The notes beneath the pieces are model-generated. The model was not told the DNA's origin, did no database searches, and worked only from the letters and a program-made list of their open reading frames with translations. The position numbers were made by a program, and so were the translations under genes. A DNA stretch of 64,000 bases from an uncultured Veillonellaceae bacterium (lineage in GTDB: Bacteria; Bacillota; Negativicutes; Veillonellales; Dialisteraceae): contig CATVYJ010000009.1 in the NCBI GenBank assembly GCA_958348245.1, positions 1 to 64,000 of the forward strand. Reading direction: 5' to 3'. Below, one piece after another: positions 23,235 to 31,838 of this stretch (position 1 is the first letter of the stretch; each line of letters opens with the position of its first letter).

Positions 23235-23675
23235 ATGGAACTGCAGCAGCTCTACACCGATCTGATTCTCGAATACAACAAAGACAGGACGAACAAGCGG
23301 AAACTCGCCTGCCCCACCATCGCCGAGCACGGCCACAACGCCAGCTGCGGCGACGACATCACCCTCGAAGTGGAGATGAAAGACGGCGTCATCGCCGATC
23401 TCGCCTACACGGGCAGCGGCTGCGCCATCAGCCAGGCGTCCACCGCCATGATGGCCGAGCTCCTCCGGGGCCGGACCATCGACGAAGCGCTCCGCCTCGT
23501 CCATCTCTTCCTCGACATGATCCGGGGGAAAGTGACCGACGACGCGGCCCTCGAAGAACTGGAAGCGGCGGTCTCGCTGAAAGACATCTCCCAGCTCCCC
23601 GTGCGCGTGAAATGCGCCGTCCTCGGCTGGCACACCCTCGAGATCGCGCTGGAAAAACTGAAGAATCAGAAATAA
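23235..23675 (+). CDS. sufU: SufU zinc-dependent sulfur-transfer protein
   Basis: A 146-residue SufU/IscU-fold protein. The three conserved cysteines are in NASCGDD (about 41), SGCAIS (about 66) and VKCAVLGW (about 128), with the Asp of CGD as fourth zinc ligand. The insertion relative to IscU and lack of the IscU HSC motif place it in SufU, which accepts sulfur from SufS. It starts on the base after the sufS stop and ends the operon. Confidence 0.95.
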   Translation: MELQQLYTDLILEYNKDRTNKRKLACPTIAEHGHNASCGDDITLEVEMKDGVIADLAYTGSGCAISQASTAMMAELLRGRTIDEALRLVHLFLDMIRGKVTDDAALEELEAAVSLKDISQLPVRVKCAVLGWHTLEIALEKLKNQK

Positions 23676-23683
23676 CGCAAACG

Positions 23684-23712
23684 AAAACAGCCTCAGGCGG
23701 GGCTGTTTTTTC
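23684..23712 (+). terminator. Terminator of the suf operon
   Basis: AACAGCC (23686-23692) pairs with GGCTGTT (23701-23707), followed by a T-tract. Confidence 0.88.
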
Positions 23713-23753
23713 CTTTGAAATATCTTATTAGAATAAGTGGAGCTGTAAAAATT

Positions 23754-24584
23754 TTATTGCGCAGTTGCAGAGGAATTGGATAAGGCGGCAATAATGGAAT
23801 CGGCGATATATTGCATCCCTACATCGCCCGGATGTGTAGCGACGCCGGTATGTTCTACTTTATGAGAGGTGCCATCGTCCCCAAATACGACGGTGCCTAT
23901 GCCGCATTGCGCGTTTTTATCATTTCTGATTTTATCAAGAGATATAAAATCAATGTGAGCTTGCGCGGCAACTTGCGCTTTAATTGCGGACTTTCTGCTG
24001 TCCCAGAAATCATCGATTAAAAGGAGGCGGGCCTGCGGGCAGCGCGCATGTACATATGCGATTAATTCCGTTAAATCCTCAGAGAACGTAGAGAGATCAT
24101 TTGCGTTTTCACTCAATTGAATGGTGATTAAATGAATCTTGGGATTGAGCTTCGCATCAAGCGTTTTTAATAATTGAGAGCGGTCATGGCTTTGGACTTC
24201 CCATACGGCGAAATTGTACGCAAGGGAAAAGACTTGTTTATGCTGCGCGGACAGCCAACGGGTAACAAGATGAAAGTAATCTTTTTCTTCACGGGAAGCA
24301 GCCATTCCAATTTCATTCCACCAGTAGCTGCATTTTCCGTGCTGCGTAATGCTATTGCCGATGGCAAAATAATTAAATGCAGACTCTGGCCAGGATACCG
24401 GATTCAGTACGGATAACTGACTTTCCAACAAGGCAATGTGCCGTTGTTGTTCCTTTATTTGTGTTGTTTGCCAATGTTCATGATTTATAAACTTTTTTAT
24501 GAATTTTATGAGAAGGAGAGAAAGGATAGCAAGGGCGATGAATACGCTGATAAAAATGAGTGCTTCACTAAATGGGGGGGTCAT
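23754..24584 (-). CDS. Membrane-anchored SGNH/GDSL-like hydrolase
   Basis: A 276-residue protein with an N-terminal membrane helix (about 8-30), a short coiled segment and an SGNH-type domain. Block I is AIGNSIT with the candidate nucleophile Ser78. SENAND may be the block III asparagine, and THPGDVGMQ near residue 251 provides the histidine. Such enzymes are often O-acetyl esterases acting on envelope polysaccharides, but the substrate is unknown. AAAGGAG precedes the start. It is transcribed against its neighbours and is visibly AT-richer than the flanking suf and esterase genes, suggesting recent acquisition. Confidence 0.65.
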   Translation of the reverse strand: MTPPFSEALIFISVFIALAILSLLLIKFIKKFINHEHWQTTQIKEQQRHIALLESQLSVLNPVSWPESAFNYFAIGNSITQHGKCSYWWNEIGMAASREEKDYFHLVTRWLSAQHKQVFSLAYNFAVWEVQSHDRSQLLKTLDAKLNPKIHLITIQLSENANDLSTFSEDLTELIAYVHARCPQARLLLIDDFWDSRKSAIKAQVAAQAHIDFISLDKIRNDKNAQCGIGTVVFGDDGTSHKVEHTGVATHPGDVGMQYIADSIIAALSNSSATAQ

Positions 24585-24757
24585 ATAAATCTCCTTTCAA
24601 AATGATAAAATAAATTGTGGGGTGCAACGTATTTATAACTTGATCAATATAATATCATAAAATAAAGAGAACGCATATCTTAGGATATAGAGACTTATGA
24701 TTTGGCACTAGATCGGGCAGGAGTTCCGTATAGTAAAGAGAAAAGGAGGGGAGCGGT

Positions 24758-26212
24758 ATGATCCTCGACGCGCCGTGCGGACAGATGGAAGGATTGGAGA
24801 AAGGGGGACTCGCGCAGTTCCTGGGCATCCCTTACGCGAAGCCGCCTGTGGGGGCGCTGCGGTTCCGGCCCACAGAGGCGCTGCCCCGCTGGGAGGGCGT
24901 GCGGTCCTGCACGAAGCCGGGCCGCGCCGCGCCGCAGCTCTGCGTGCCGGGGCTGACGAGCCTCAGGAAAGAGGAAACGCTCGACGAAGACTGCCTGTAT
25001 CTGAACGTGACCACGCCGGACGTGCACGGCCATGCGCCGGTGCTCTTCTGGATTCACGCCGGAGCGTTTCAGAAAGGCTCGGGGACGCTCGGCATCCAGC
25101 CGGAGACCTTTGCGAAAGAAGGGCTCGTGGTGGTGAACGGCAATTACCGGCTGGGGGCGCTGGGCTTCCTCGACGTGTCCCGCTGGTTTGGAGACGATTA
25201 CCGTCAGAGCGGGAACAACGGCCTCCTCGACATTCTGCAGGCGCTGCGGTGGACGAGAGACAATATTGCGGCTTTCGGCGGCGATCCGGACAACATCACG
25301 GTCATGGGGCAGAGCGCGGGCGCGAAAATCTGCGGGACGCTCGCCCTCATGCGGACCGCGCGGGGCCTCTTCCGCCGGGCCGTCCTGTGCAGCGGCGCCG
25401 TACAGTGCATCCGCAGCCGGCACACCGCGCAGACCATCGCGGACCGGTTCCTCGCCGAGGCGGGCCTCACCGATGCGGATGCATCCGAGCTTCTCACCAT
25501 GCCATGGGAGCGGATCCTGAAAGCGCAGACGAATCTCTTCGCCGGGCTGAACCTGCACACCGTGGGGCCCGTCTTCGACGGGGTGAATTTCGGGGCAGAC
25601 GATGCGCTCGCTCTCGTGCGGAACGGAGCCGGCCGGGACGTGGACCTCCTCATCGGCACGAACCGGGACGAAATGAATCTGTACTGGCACGTGTACAACG
25701 TGCACGGCCTCGACGACGCGCTGGCGGTGAAACTCTTCGGCAGCCGCGCGCCCATCGTCATGGACCATTACGCAAAGATTCCTCACGACGAAAATTTCCA
25801 CAGGAATTTCATCCATTTCTTCACGGAGTACGTGTACCGCTCGGGCTCGCTCAAAATGGCGGAGGCCGCGGCGGAGGCGGGGCAGCGGGTGTACCTGTAC
25901 CGCCTCGACTGGGACCGGCAGGCCTTCGGCGCGTGCCACGCGTCGGAGACGCAGTTCCTCATGGGCTTCGGCTCCGTCATCAGGGACGTGGACCGCTCGC
26001 CCGCGCACGAAGCGCTCGCGGAGGAAATGCGGGGGGCCTTCCTGCAATTCATCCGCACGGGACAGCCCGCCGCGGAAGGGCTGCCCCCGTGGCCGGCCTT
26101 CGACGGAGAGCGCCGCGCCATGATGGTCTTCGACGCGCCGTGCCGCGTGGAGCGCGCGCCCGCGTCCGAAGCGGACCCGCGCATGCCCTATCCGATTTTT
26201 GAACTGGATTGA
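24758..26212 (+). CDS. Type B carboxylesterase
   Basis: A 484-residue alpha/beta hydrolase of the carboxylesterase/p-nitrobenzyl esterase family, cytosolic because no signal is present. It has FLGIPYAKPPVGALRF near the N-terminus, EDCLYLNV, the nucleophile elbow GQSAG with Ser186, the acidic residue in GTNRDEMN and the histidine in GACHASE. Natural substrates cannot be inferred. AAGGAGGGG precedes the ATG. It stands alone between the AT-rich hydrolase and a terminator. Confidence 0.9.
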   Translation: MILDAPCGQMEGLEKGGLAQFLGIPYAKPPVGALRFRPTEALPRWEGVRSCTKPGRAAPQLCVPGLTSLRKEETLDEDCLYLNVTTPDVHGHAPVLFWIHAGAFQKGSGTLGIQPETFAKEGLVVVNGNYRLGALGFLDVSRWFGDDYRQSGNNGLLDILQALRWTRDNIAAFGGDPDNITVMGQSAGAKICGTLALMRTARGLFRRAVLCSGAVQCIRSRHTAQTIADRFLAEAGLTDADASELLTMPWERILKAQTNLFAGLNLHTVGPVFDGVNFGADDALALVRNGAGRDVDLLIGTNRDEMNLYWHVYNVHGLDDALAVKLFGSRAPIVMDHYAKIPHDENFHRNFIHFFTEYVYRSGSLKMAEAAAEAGQRVYLYRLDWDRQAFGACHASETQFLMGFGSVIRDVDRSPAHEALAEEMRGAFLQFIRTGQPAAEGLPPWPAFDGERRAMMVFDAPCRVERAPASEADPRMPYPIFELD

Positions 26213-26223
26213 AAAGAGAAATC

Positions 26224-26259
26224 CATCCCGCGTCATGAAAAACGCGGGATGTTTCTTTT
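26224..26259 (+). terminator. Terminator after the carboxylesterase
   Basis: CATCCCGCG (26224-26232) pairs with CGCGGGATG (26243-26251), followed by TTTCTTTT. Confidence 0.9.
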
Positions 26260-26334
26260 GCACGAAAACGGATAGAATAATAGATAAGAGGAAGAAAAAA
26301 CACGGCGGATTCTTTTGGAAGGGAGCATCGGGAG

Positions 26335-27027
26335 ATGAGAAAAAAAGACGGTCGATTGAAATTTAAAATGAAAAATCTTTGTGTGGGGCTTATGCTTGTG
26401 GAGTTTTCACAGGGAAACAGAAGAGAACAATTCATTTGCAGTGAGGAAATCTCCGACCCCGTACCGGCTATGGTGGTCATGTATCGGCATTTGAAAGAGC
26501 GGAAGCCGTACGATTTTGTGGAATTTGATATGGGCTATGGAAGGCCCTTCGCATTTGAAATCGGAGAATATCAGGATGATACGGTGATGCTTCAACTGGA
26601 TAATAATAGGACGTTTAAAGAAAGACTTCCCATATCATACGTAGAAAATTTATTTGAAAATTTTTTTCGCGCAGTACGGGAAAGTATTGGCTATCCTTAT
26701 GAGTTTCCATGCTTTGGATGGGGCGTCGATGAGGATAAGGCGGAAATGATTGGGGATATGATAGAACAAAAATCTAAAGAATATTATGGTGGAGAATGGA
26801 ATGGGACCATAGAAGATGAGCGGTCCAAAGCGGAAAATCGAGAGCAGCGTCTTCGCAGAAAACTTCGTCAAAGGTATCATGTTTTGCTGCCGGAGGGAAA
26901 AGAATACCTGAGGGACTATAATCGTTTGCTTTACCAGCAAATTCCAGTGGAGGGGTGGAGCCCTCATAGAAAGAATGAATCCTTCCGCATCAGGACATAT
27001 AAGCTGGCTAAAAATAATACAGATTGA
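26335..27027 (+). CDS. Orphan protein of unknown function
   Basis: A 230-residue soluble, charged protein that I do not recognise. It has no signal peptide, membrane helix or cysteine motif. The middle part is aromatic and acidic (FVEFDMGYGRPFAFEIGEY, about 62-80) and residues of about 140-190 are rich in Lys, Arg and Glu, probably helical. Its base composition is clearly more AT-rich than both neighbours. GGGAGCATCGGGAG lies before the ATG. It precedes the DUF6125-like gene by 28 bases and may be co-transcribed with it. Confidence 0.6.
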   Translation: MRKKDGRLKFKMKNLCVGLMLVEFSQGNRREQFICSEEISDPVPAMVVMYRHLKERKPYDFVEFDMGYGRPFAFEIGEYQDDTVMLQLDNNRTFKERLPISYVENLFENFFRAVRESIGYPYEFPCFGWGVDEDKAEMIGDMIEQKSKEYYGGEWNGTIEDERSKAENREQRLRRKLRQRYHVLLPEGKEYLRDYNRLLYQQIPVEGWSPHRKNESFRIRTYKLAKNNTD

Positions 27028-27055
27028 TTTCAGATAATGATGGGAGGGGAAACGA

Positions 27056-27574
27056 ATGACACAGAGGGAACGGCTCATGGCGCTGCCGAAGGAGCGGCTG
27101 ATTGATCTGCTGGAAATCTACGCGAAGGACTGGCTCGCCATGGACGGGGTGTGGTTCCAGTCGGTGGAGCGGGCGTACGGCATGGACGAAGCCATGCGGC
27201 ACGACACGGCCATCTGGGAGCGGTTCACCGTCATCGAGGCGAAGAAAATCAAAAAATTCCTTGCCCTTCCCGAGCGGCCCGGGCTGGATGGTCTCGCGGA
27301 GGCCCTGCGGTACCGCCTCTACGCGAACATCAACGCCGACGAAATCCTCCGCACGGAGGACGCGCTCATCTACCGCACGCTCGCCTGCCGGGTGCAGCAC
27401 GCCCGCGAGGCAAAGGGCATGCCCCTCCATCCGTGCAAAGCGGTGGGCCTCGTGGAGTACGGCGGCTTCGCCCGCGCCATCGACGACCGCATCCGCTGCG
27501 CGTGCCTCTCGTGCTATCCCGACGTGACGGATACCACCTGCCACTGCGCGTGGAAATTTACGCTCGAAGAATGA
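27056..27574 (+). CDS. DUF6125-like cysteine-containing protein
   Basis: A 172-residue protein with the pattern of DUF6125: IYAKDWLAMDGVWFQSVE (about 22-39), a helical middle and a cysteine-rich end (CRVQHAREAKG, LHPCKAVGLVEYGGFARAID, then CACLSCYPD and CHCAWKF). Spacing of the cysteines suggests a metal or substrate site, related in style to L-2-amino-thiazoline-4-carboxylate hydrolase-like proteins. No function is known. GGAGGGG precedes the start. A terminator follows. Confidence 0.7.
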   Translation: MTQRERLMALPKERLIDLLEIYAKDWLAMDGVWFQSVERAYGMDEAMRHDTAIWERFTVIEAKKIKKFLALPERPGLDGLAEALRYRLYANINADEILRTEDALIYRTLACRVQHAREAKGMPLHPCKAVGLVEYGGFARAIDDRIRCACLSCYPDVTDTTCHCAWKFTLEE

Positions 27575-27588
27575 AAAATTTCAAGGAA

Positions 27589-27613
27589 AGTCCCGGACGC
27601 CCCGGGGCTTTTT
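27589..27613 (+). terminator. Terminator after the DUF6125-like gene
   Basis: AGTCCCGG / CCGGGGCT (27589-27596/27602-27609, one G-U pair), followed by TTTT. Confidence 0.75.
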
Positions 27614-27632
27614 GCGTGTCCCGCCGGCGGGC

Positions 27633-27644
27633 GGATGGTATAAT
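27633..27644 (+). promoter_or_regulatory. Extended -10 promoter of the M20 peptidase gene
   Basis: TGGTATAAT with TATAAT at 27639-27644. No good -35 is present at normal spacing, as expected for an extended -10 element. Confidence 0.6.
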
Positions 27645-27691
27645 GAAGCCATTCAGGTGGTTCCATGTGGTGAAGGATAAGGAGAATCTCT

Positions 27692-29029
27692 ATGAACGAA
27701 ACGTATCTCCGGCATTTGCAGGACATCGTGCGCATCCCCACGGTGTCCACGGAAAACGACGCGGCCACGGACTGGACGCAGTTCGACCGGCTGCACGAAT
27801 TTCTGCGGACGGCGTATCCCCGGATGCATGCGCGGATGGAGCGCACGGTCATCGGGCGGGCGAGCCTGCTTTACCGGTGGAAGGCGGCGCGGCCGAAGCG
27901 CCTGCCGGTGCTGCTCATGGCGCATCAGGACGTGGTGCCTCCGGGAAATCTCGACCAGTGGACGCACGATCCTTTCGGCGGGGATATCGCGGAAGGGTGC
28001 CTGTGGGGCCGCGGGTCGAACGACTGCAAGTCGCTCCTCATCGCGGAGTGCGAAGCGGTGGAGGAGCTTCTCGCGGAGGGCTTTGAGCCGGATTTCGATA
28101 TTTACCTGTCTTTCGGGCACAATGAAGAGGTGCAGGCCGACGACGAGCGCAAAGGTTCGGTCCTCGCGGGACAGTATCTCGCGGCGCAGGGCGTGAAGCT
28201 CGGCTGCCTTTTCGACGAAGGGGGATTCATCACGCCCGGAGAAGAGAACGGAAGCGGCGCGGACATCGCGTTCGTCGCGCTCGGCGAGAAGTCGCCCAAT
28301 GATTTTGTGCTGTACAAAGACGGTCCTGGCGGGCACGCGAGCAAGCCCGGGGCGCATACGGTGCTGGGCGACGTGGCCCGCGCCATGGCCGCGGTGGAAG
28401 CCCACCCCATGCCGTACCGCCTGACGCCGCTCGCGGAGGCGCAGCTGGCCGCGCTCGCGCCGCTGCAGGAAGGAGCGCGGCGGGAGCTCTACGCGGACCC
28501 GCGGGGCCACTGGGACGCGCTGTGCGCGCTCGCCCGGGAAGACCGCGATCTGGACGCCATTCTCCACACCACGCTGGCGGTGACGAAGGCATCGGGCAGC
28601 CCGCAGACGAACGTGCTGCCCGCTCACGCGGAGTGCACCATGAGCGTGCGCATCCTCCAGGGCGACACGGTGGCGTCGGTGAAGGAGTATCTGGAGAGCA
28701 TCATGCCCGACGGCGTCCAGGTGAAGGTCACCTTCGGAGAGGACCCGCATCCGGCGGGCTCGGTGGAGAGCGAAGAGTACCGCCTGCTGGAGCGGGTCGT
28801 GCGCGAGCTCTGCGGCGCGGACACGGCGGTGGTGCCCATGGTGATGACCGGCGCGACGGACGCGCGCAATTACGCCGCGGTGTGCGGCAATATTTTCCGC
28901 TTCACCGGGCGCGTGGTGACGAAGGACTGGGGCGAGGCGCACCAGATCGACGAGAAGGTGCCGGCGGACGTGGTGGAGCCGGCGGTGCGCTTCTTCAAAG
29001 CGTATCTCCGGGCGTACCAGCCGGAATAA
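27692..29029 (+). CDS. M20 family metallopeptidase
   Basis: A 445-residue zinc aminoacylase/carboxypeptidase-like enzyme. Metal and catalytic motifs are in order: LLMAHQDVVPPG, LWGRGSNDCKSLL, SFGHNEEVQADD, LFDEGGF and a late EAHQIDEKV. A dimerisation domain is inserted around residues 205-330. The layout is closest to the CPS1/PM20D1 group that acts on peptides or N-acyl amino acids. It is cytosolic, as there is no signal. AAGGAG precedes the start. Monocistronic with its own terminator. Confidence 0.88.
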   Translation: MNETYLRHLQDIVRIPTVSTENDAATDWTQFDRLHEFLRTAYPRMHARMERTVIGRASLLYRWKAARPKRLPVLLMAHQDVVPPGNLDQWTHDPFGGDIAEGCLWGRGSNDCKSLLIAECEAVEELLAEGFEPDFDIYLSFGHNEEVQADDERKGSVLAGQYLAAQGVKLGCLFDEGGFITPGEENGSGADIAFVALGEKSPNDFVLYKDGPGGHASKPGAHTVLGDVARAMAAVEAHPMPYRLTPLAEAQLAALAPLQEGARRELYADPRGHWDALCALAREDRDLDAILHTTLAVTKASGSPQTNVLPAHAECTMSVRILQGDTVASVKEYLESIMPDGVQVKVTFGEDPHPAGSVESEEYRLLERVVRELCGADTAVVPMVMTGATDARNYAAVCGNIFRFTGRVVTKDWGEAHQIDEKVPADVVEPAVRFFKAYLRAYQPE

Positions 29030-29045
29030 ATGGAAAATACCAAAG

Positions 29046-29071
29046 AGGCCGCTCGCAAGGGCGGTCTTTTT
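29046..29071 (+). terminator. Terminator after the M20 peptidase
   Basis: AGGCCGC (29046-29052) pairs with GCGGTCT (29061-29067), followed by TTTT. Confidence 0.75.
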
Positions 29072-29095
29072 GCGCGCATTGCGGCACGCCGCTGC

Positions 29096-29160
29096 GGAGA
29101 AAGCAGGAAAGGGACGCGGCGGGAGAAAGCGGGAAAGGGACCGCGCGGGAGAAAGCGGCG
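29096..29160 (+). repeat. 26-bp tandem repeat, 2.5 copies
   Basis: The unit begins GGAGAAAGC and recurs at 29096, 29122 and 29148, exactly 26 bases apart. The second half of the unit, GGAAAGGGACCGCG, is present in two copies with small changes. The array is noncoding, 60 bases before the dihydrouridine synthase gene. Confidence 0.8.
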
Positions 29161-29219
29161 CTGGCGGGGCGGCGGGGATTTTGCTACAATACAGGGGAAT
29201 TTGTCTGTAAGGAGGATCT

Positions 29220-30212
29220 ATGGAACGACCGAAAATCGGCGCGGCGGTGCTGGACGGATGGTGCGCCCTCGCGCCCATGGCGGGGGTGAGCGACCTGGCG
29301 TACCGCGTCATCGCCCGCCGCATGGGGGCGGCGCTTGTCACGACGGAGATGGTGAGCTCCCGCGGGCTGCATCACCGCAATGAGAAGACCTGGGAGATGA
29401 TGAAGCTTGACCCGTCGGAGCACCCCGTCTCGCTCCAGCTCTTCGGAAATGACCCGGACGTGATGGCCGAGGCGGCGCGCTGCGCGGAGAAAGCGGGTGC
29501 GGACATGGTAGACGTGAATATGGGCTGCCCCATGCTGAAAGTGGTGAAGAACGGGGACGGCTCGGCGCTCATGAAAGACGTGCCCCGCGCGGCGGCCATC
29601 GTGCGCGCCATGGTGCGCGCCGTGTCCATTCCCGTGACGGTGAAAATGCGCATCGGCTGGAGCCGGGCGTCGCTCAACGCGCCCGAGCTCGCCATGGCCG
29701 TGGAAGAAGCGGGCGCCGCGGCGGTGACCGTGCACGGCCGCACGAAAGAAGAACTCTACAGCGGGCGCGCGGACTGGGGCGAGATCCGCCGCGTGGCGGA
29801 GGCGGTCTCCATCCCCGTGTGGGGCAACGGCGACGTCACGGACGGCCCGTCGGCGAAGGCGCTCATGGAGGAGACGGGCTGCGCCGGCGTCGCCGTGGGC
29901 CGCGCGGCCTGGGGCAACCCGTGGATTTTCCGCGAGGTGAACGCCTACCTCGAGCGGGGGGAGATCCTGCCGCCGCCCACGCGGGAGGAGCGCCTCTCCA
30001 TGGCGGAAGAGCATCTCCGGGGGCTTGTCGCGGAGAAAGGCGAGTATATCGCCGTGCGGGAAATGCGCGCTCACGCGAGCCATTATTTCCACGGCCTGCC
30101 CCGGGCGACGGCGCTCCGCCGGGAGATCATGCGCGCGGAGAGCGAGGCGGCGTTTCTGGCGCTCCTCGAGTCGTACAAGGCGGAAACGGGCCTTTCCGCG
30201 GGCGCGCGGTGA
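29220..30212 (+). CDS. dusB: tRNA-dihydrouridine synthase
   Basis: A 330-residue FMN enzyme that reduces uridines in the tRNA D-loop. The flavin and substrate motifs are LAPMAGVSDLAYRVIARRMG (about 17-36), VDVNMGCPMLKVVKNGDGSA with the catalytic cysteine, VTVKMRIGW, VTVHGRTKEELYSG and VGRAAWGNPWIF. The TIM barrel is followed by the helical C-terminal domain. Firmicute enzymes of this type are usually labelled DusB, although the exact U position is not certain. AAGGAGG precedes the ATG. Confidence 0.92.
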   Translation: MERPKIGAAVLDGWCALAPMAGVSDLAYRVIARRMGAALVTTEMVSSRGLHHRNEKTWEMMKLDPSEHPVSLQLFGNDPDVMAEAARCAEKAGADMVDVNMGCPMLKVVKNGDGSALMKDVPRAAAIVRAMVRAVSIPVTVKMRIGWSRASLNAPELAMAVEEAGAAAVTVHGRTKEELYSGRADWGEIRRVAEAVSIPVWGNGDVTDGPSAKALMEETGCAGVAVGRAAWGNPWIFREVNAYLERGEILPPPTREERLSMAEEHLRGLVAEKGEYIAVREMRAHASHYFHGLPRATALRREIMRAESEAAFLALLESYKAETGLSAGAR

Positions 30213-30241
30213 AAGCGCCGGGGCGATTCAGAAAATTCTCA

Positions 30242-30293
30242 GAAACCGCTCATTTTCCCACAGGAAAACCGGCGGTTTCCGGGCTCTTTTTTT
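30242..30293 (+). terminator. Probable terminator after dusB
   Basis: GAAACCGC (30242-30249) pairs with GCGGTTTC (30272-30279) and an inner TTTTCC/GGAAAA stem extends it. The T-tract (30286-30293) begins several bases after the stem and overlaps the next promoter. Confidence 0.5.
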
Positions 30294-30320
30294 GACAAGA
30301 TAGGAGCCAGCCAGTAAAAT
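30292..30320 (+). promoter_or_regulatory. Promoter of the purine permease and pur operon
   Basis: TTGACA (30292-30297), a 17-base spacer and TAAAAT (30315-30320). The start would lie near 30327, giving a leader of about 120 bases. Confidence 0.88.
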
Positions 30321-30326
30321 AAATTT

Positions 30327-30447
30327 GACAGAAAAATCAAGTACATCTGGAATCAGGAAGCCTGTGCCGTTTTGCGAAAAAGGAGCGGGTTTTCTTGTTT
30401 CAAAAGGAAAGGGAGAGGGGACTCCCTTTTCCGGGAAAGGGGACAGA
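30327..30447 (+). promoter_or_regulatory. Long leader with two exclusive hairpins before the purine permease
   Basis: GGGAG-AGGGGA-CTCCC (about 30411-30426) can form one hairpin. The same CTCCC stretch can instead pair through CTCCCTTTT with GAAAGGGGA (30422-30443), which covers the ribosome-binding site of the permease gene. The two structures cannot coexist. No match to the classical purine riboswitch core is visible, so this is a candidate regulatory leader only. Confidence 0.4.
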
Positions 30448-31821
30448 ATGTTAGACAAACTGTTTGCGCTGCGGGAACGGAATACGACGGTCCGTACGGA
30501 AATTCTTGCAGGGATTACCACGTTCATCACCATGGCGTACATTCTTTTCGTGGCGCCGGGCGTACTCTCCGCAGCGGGCATGGACCCCAATGCGGTCTTT
30601 ATCGCGACCTGCCTCGGCGGCGGGCTCGTGACCATCGCCATGGGCGTATTTGTGAATTATCCCATCTGCCTGGCTCCGGGCGTGGGTCTGCTGGCGTTCT
30701 ACGCTTTTACGGTGTGCATCGGGATGCAGGTGCCGTGGCAGACCGCGCTGGGAGCCGTTTTCATTTCCGGGGTGGTGTTTTTCCTCCTCACGGTGACGCA
30801 TATCCGGCAGATGATCATCGAGGGCATCCCCAATTCCCTCAAGTCGGCCATCACCGTGGGCATCGGCCTTTTCATCTGCATCATCGGCCTCAAGATGAGC
30901 GGCCTCATGGCGGTGAATCTGGCGCTCGCTCCGGACGTGCTGCAGGCCGTGGTGGACGCGGGCGGCCATTATACCACCGGGGCGAACGATACGGTCTTCG
31001 CTCTCGGGAGCATGATGGACGGGGGGCATCTGGTGACCATCTTCGGCCTCTTCTTCACGGCCATTCTCATGAGCCGCCATGTGCCGGGGGCCATCCTCAT
31101 CGGCATCTTCGTCACGACGCTCGTGTCCTACTTGACCGGCGTGTCGCACCTGCCGGAAAATTTCACGCCTTTCACGCTGCCGGATTTTTCCAATAACAAT
31201 TTCCTGGCGCTCGACATCGCGGGCGCGTTCCACATGGGCATCGTCACCATCGTCTTCACGTTTACCTTTGTAGAGCTCTTCGACTCCATGGGCACCATGG
31301 TGGCCGCGGCGACGAAGGCGGGCCTCGTCAATCCGAAGACGGGCGATTTCCCCGGCATGGGCAAGGCGCTCTTCTGCGACGCCTGCGGCGTGTCTTTCGG
31401 CTCGCTCCTCGGATCGTCCACCATCACGGCGTTCGTGGAATCCGTGGCGGGCGTCGGCGCGGGGGGCCGCACGGGCCTCACGGCGGTGTCCTGCGGGGTG
31501 TGCTTCCTCGCGTCGCTCCTGCTCGCGCCTCTCGTGGGCCTCATCCCGAGCTCGGCCACGGCGCAGGTGCTCATTCTCGTGGGCGCGCTCATGCTCGAAG
31601 GGGTGAAGGACATCGACTTTACGGACTTCACGGAAGTCTTCCCGGCGTTCCTCACCATCGTGCTCATGCCCTTCACGTACAGCATCGCCAACGGCATCTG
31701 CGGGGGCTTTGTGGCGTACGCGCTGATGAAACTCGTCGCGGGGAAGGGCCGCGAAGTGCATCCCATCGTCTATGTGCTGGCGGTGCTCATTATGATCCGT
31801 TTCATATTCCTGGGTGAATAA
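30448..31821 (+). CDS. NCS2/AzgA-type purine permease
   Basis: A 457-residue inner-membrane transporter for adenine, guanine or hypoxanthine by proton symport. About 12 hydrophobic helices are visible. Family features are EILAGITTFITMAYILFVAP (about 18-37), LAPGVGLLAFYAFTV, a TFVELFDSMGTMVAAATKAG segment and GSSTITAFVESVAGVGAGGR. The ATG at 30448 was chosen because the upstream part of the frame lies in the leader and the protein then begins at the conserved MLDKLFALRER. purE follows after 17 bases, which links salvage uptake to de novo synthesis. Confidence 0.9.
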   Translation: MLDKLFALRERNTTVRTEILAGITTFITMAYILFVAPGVLSAAGMDPNAVFIATCLGGGLVTIAMGVFVNYPICLAPGVGLLAFYAFTVCIGMQVPWQTALGAVFISGVVFFLLTVTHIRQMIIEGIPNSLKSAITVGIGLFICIIGLKMSGLMAVNLALAPDVLQAVVDAGGHYTTGANDTVFALGSMMDGGHLVTIFGLFFTAILMSRHVPGAILIGIFVTTLVSYLTGVSHLPENFTPFTLPDFSNNNFLALDIAGAFHMGIVTIVFTFTFVELFDSMGTMVAAATKAGLVNPKTGDFPGMGKALFCDACGVSFGSLLGSSTITAFVESVAGVGAGGRTGLTAVSCGVCFLASLLLAPLVGLIPSSATAQVLILVGALMLEGVKDIDFTDFTEVFPAFLTIVLMPFTYSIANGICGGFVAYALMKLVAGKGREVHPIVYVLAVLIMIRFIFLGE

Positions 31822-31838
31822 AAGGAGGAAAACAGACT

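Noticed and set aside
30327..30447. Classical purine riboswitch before the purine permease
   Set aside because: The conserved core and the paired loops of that class are not visible. Only generic alternative hairpins can be claimed.
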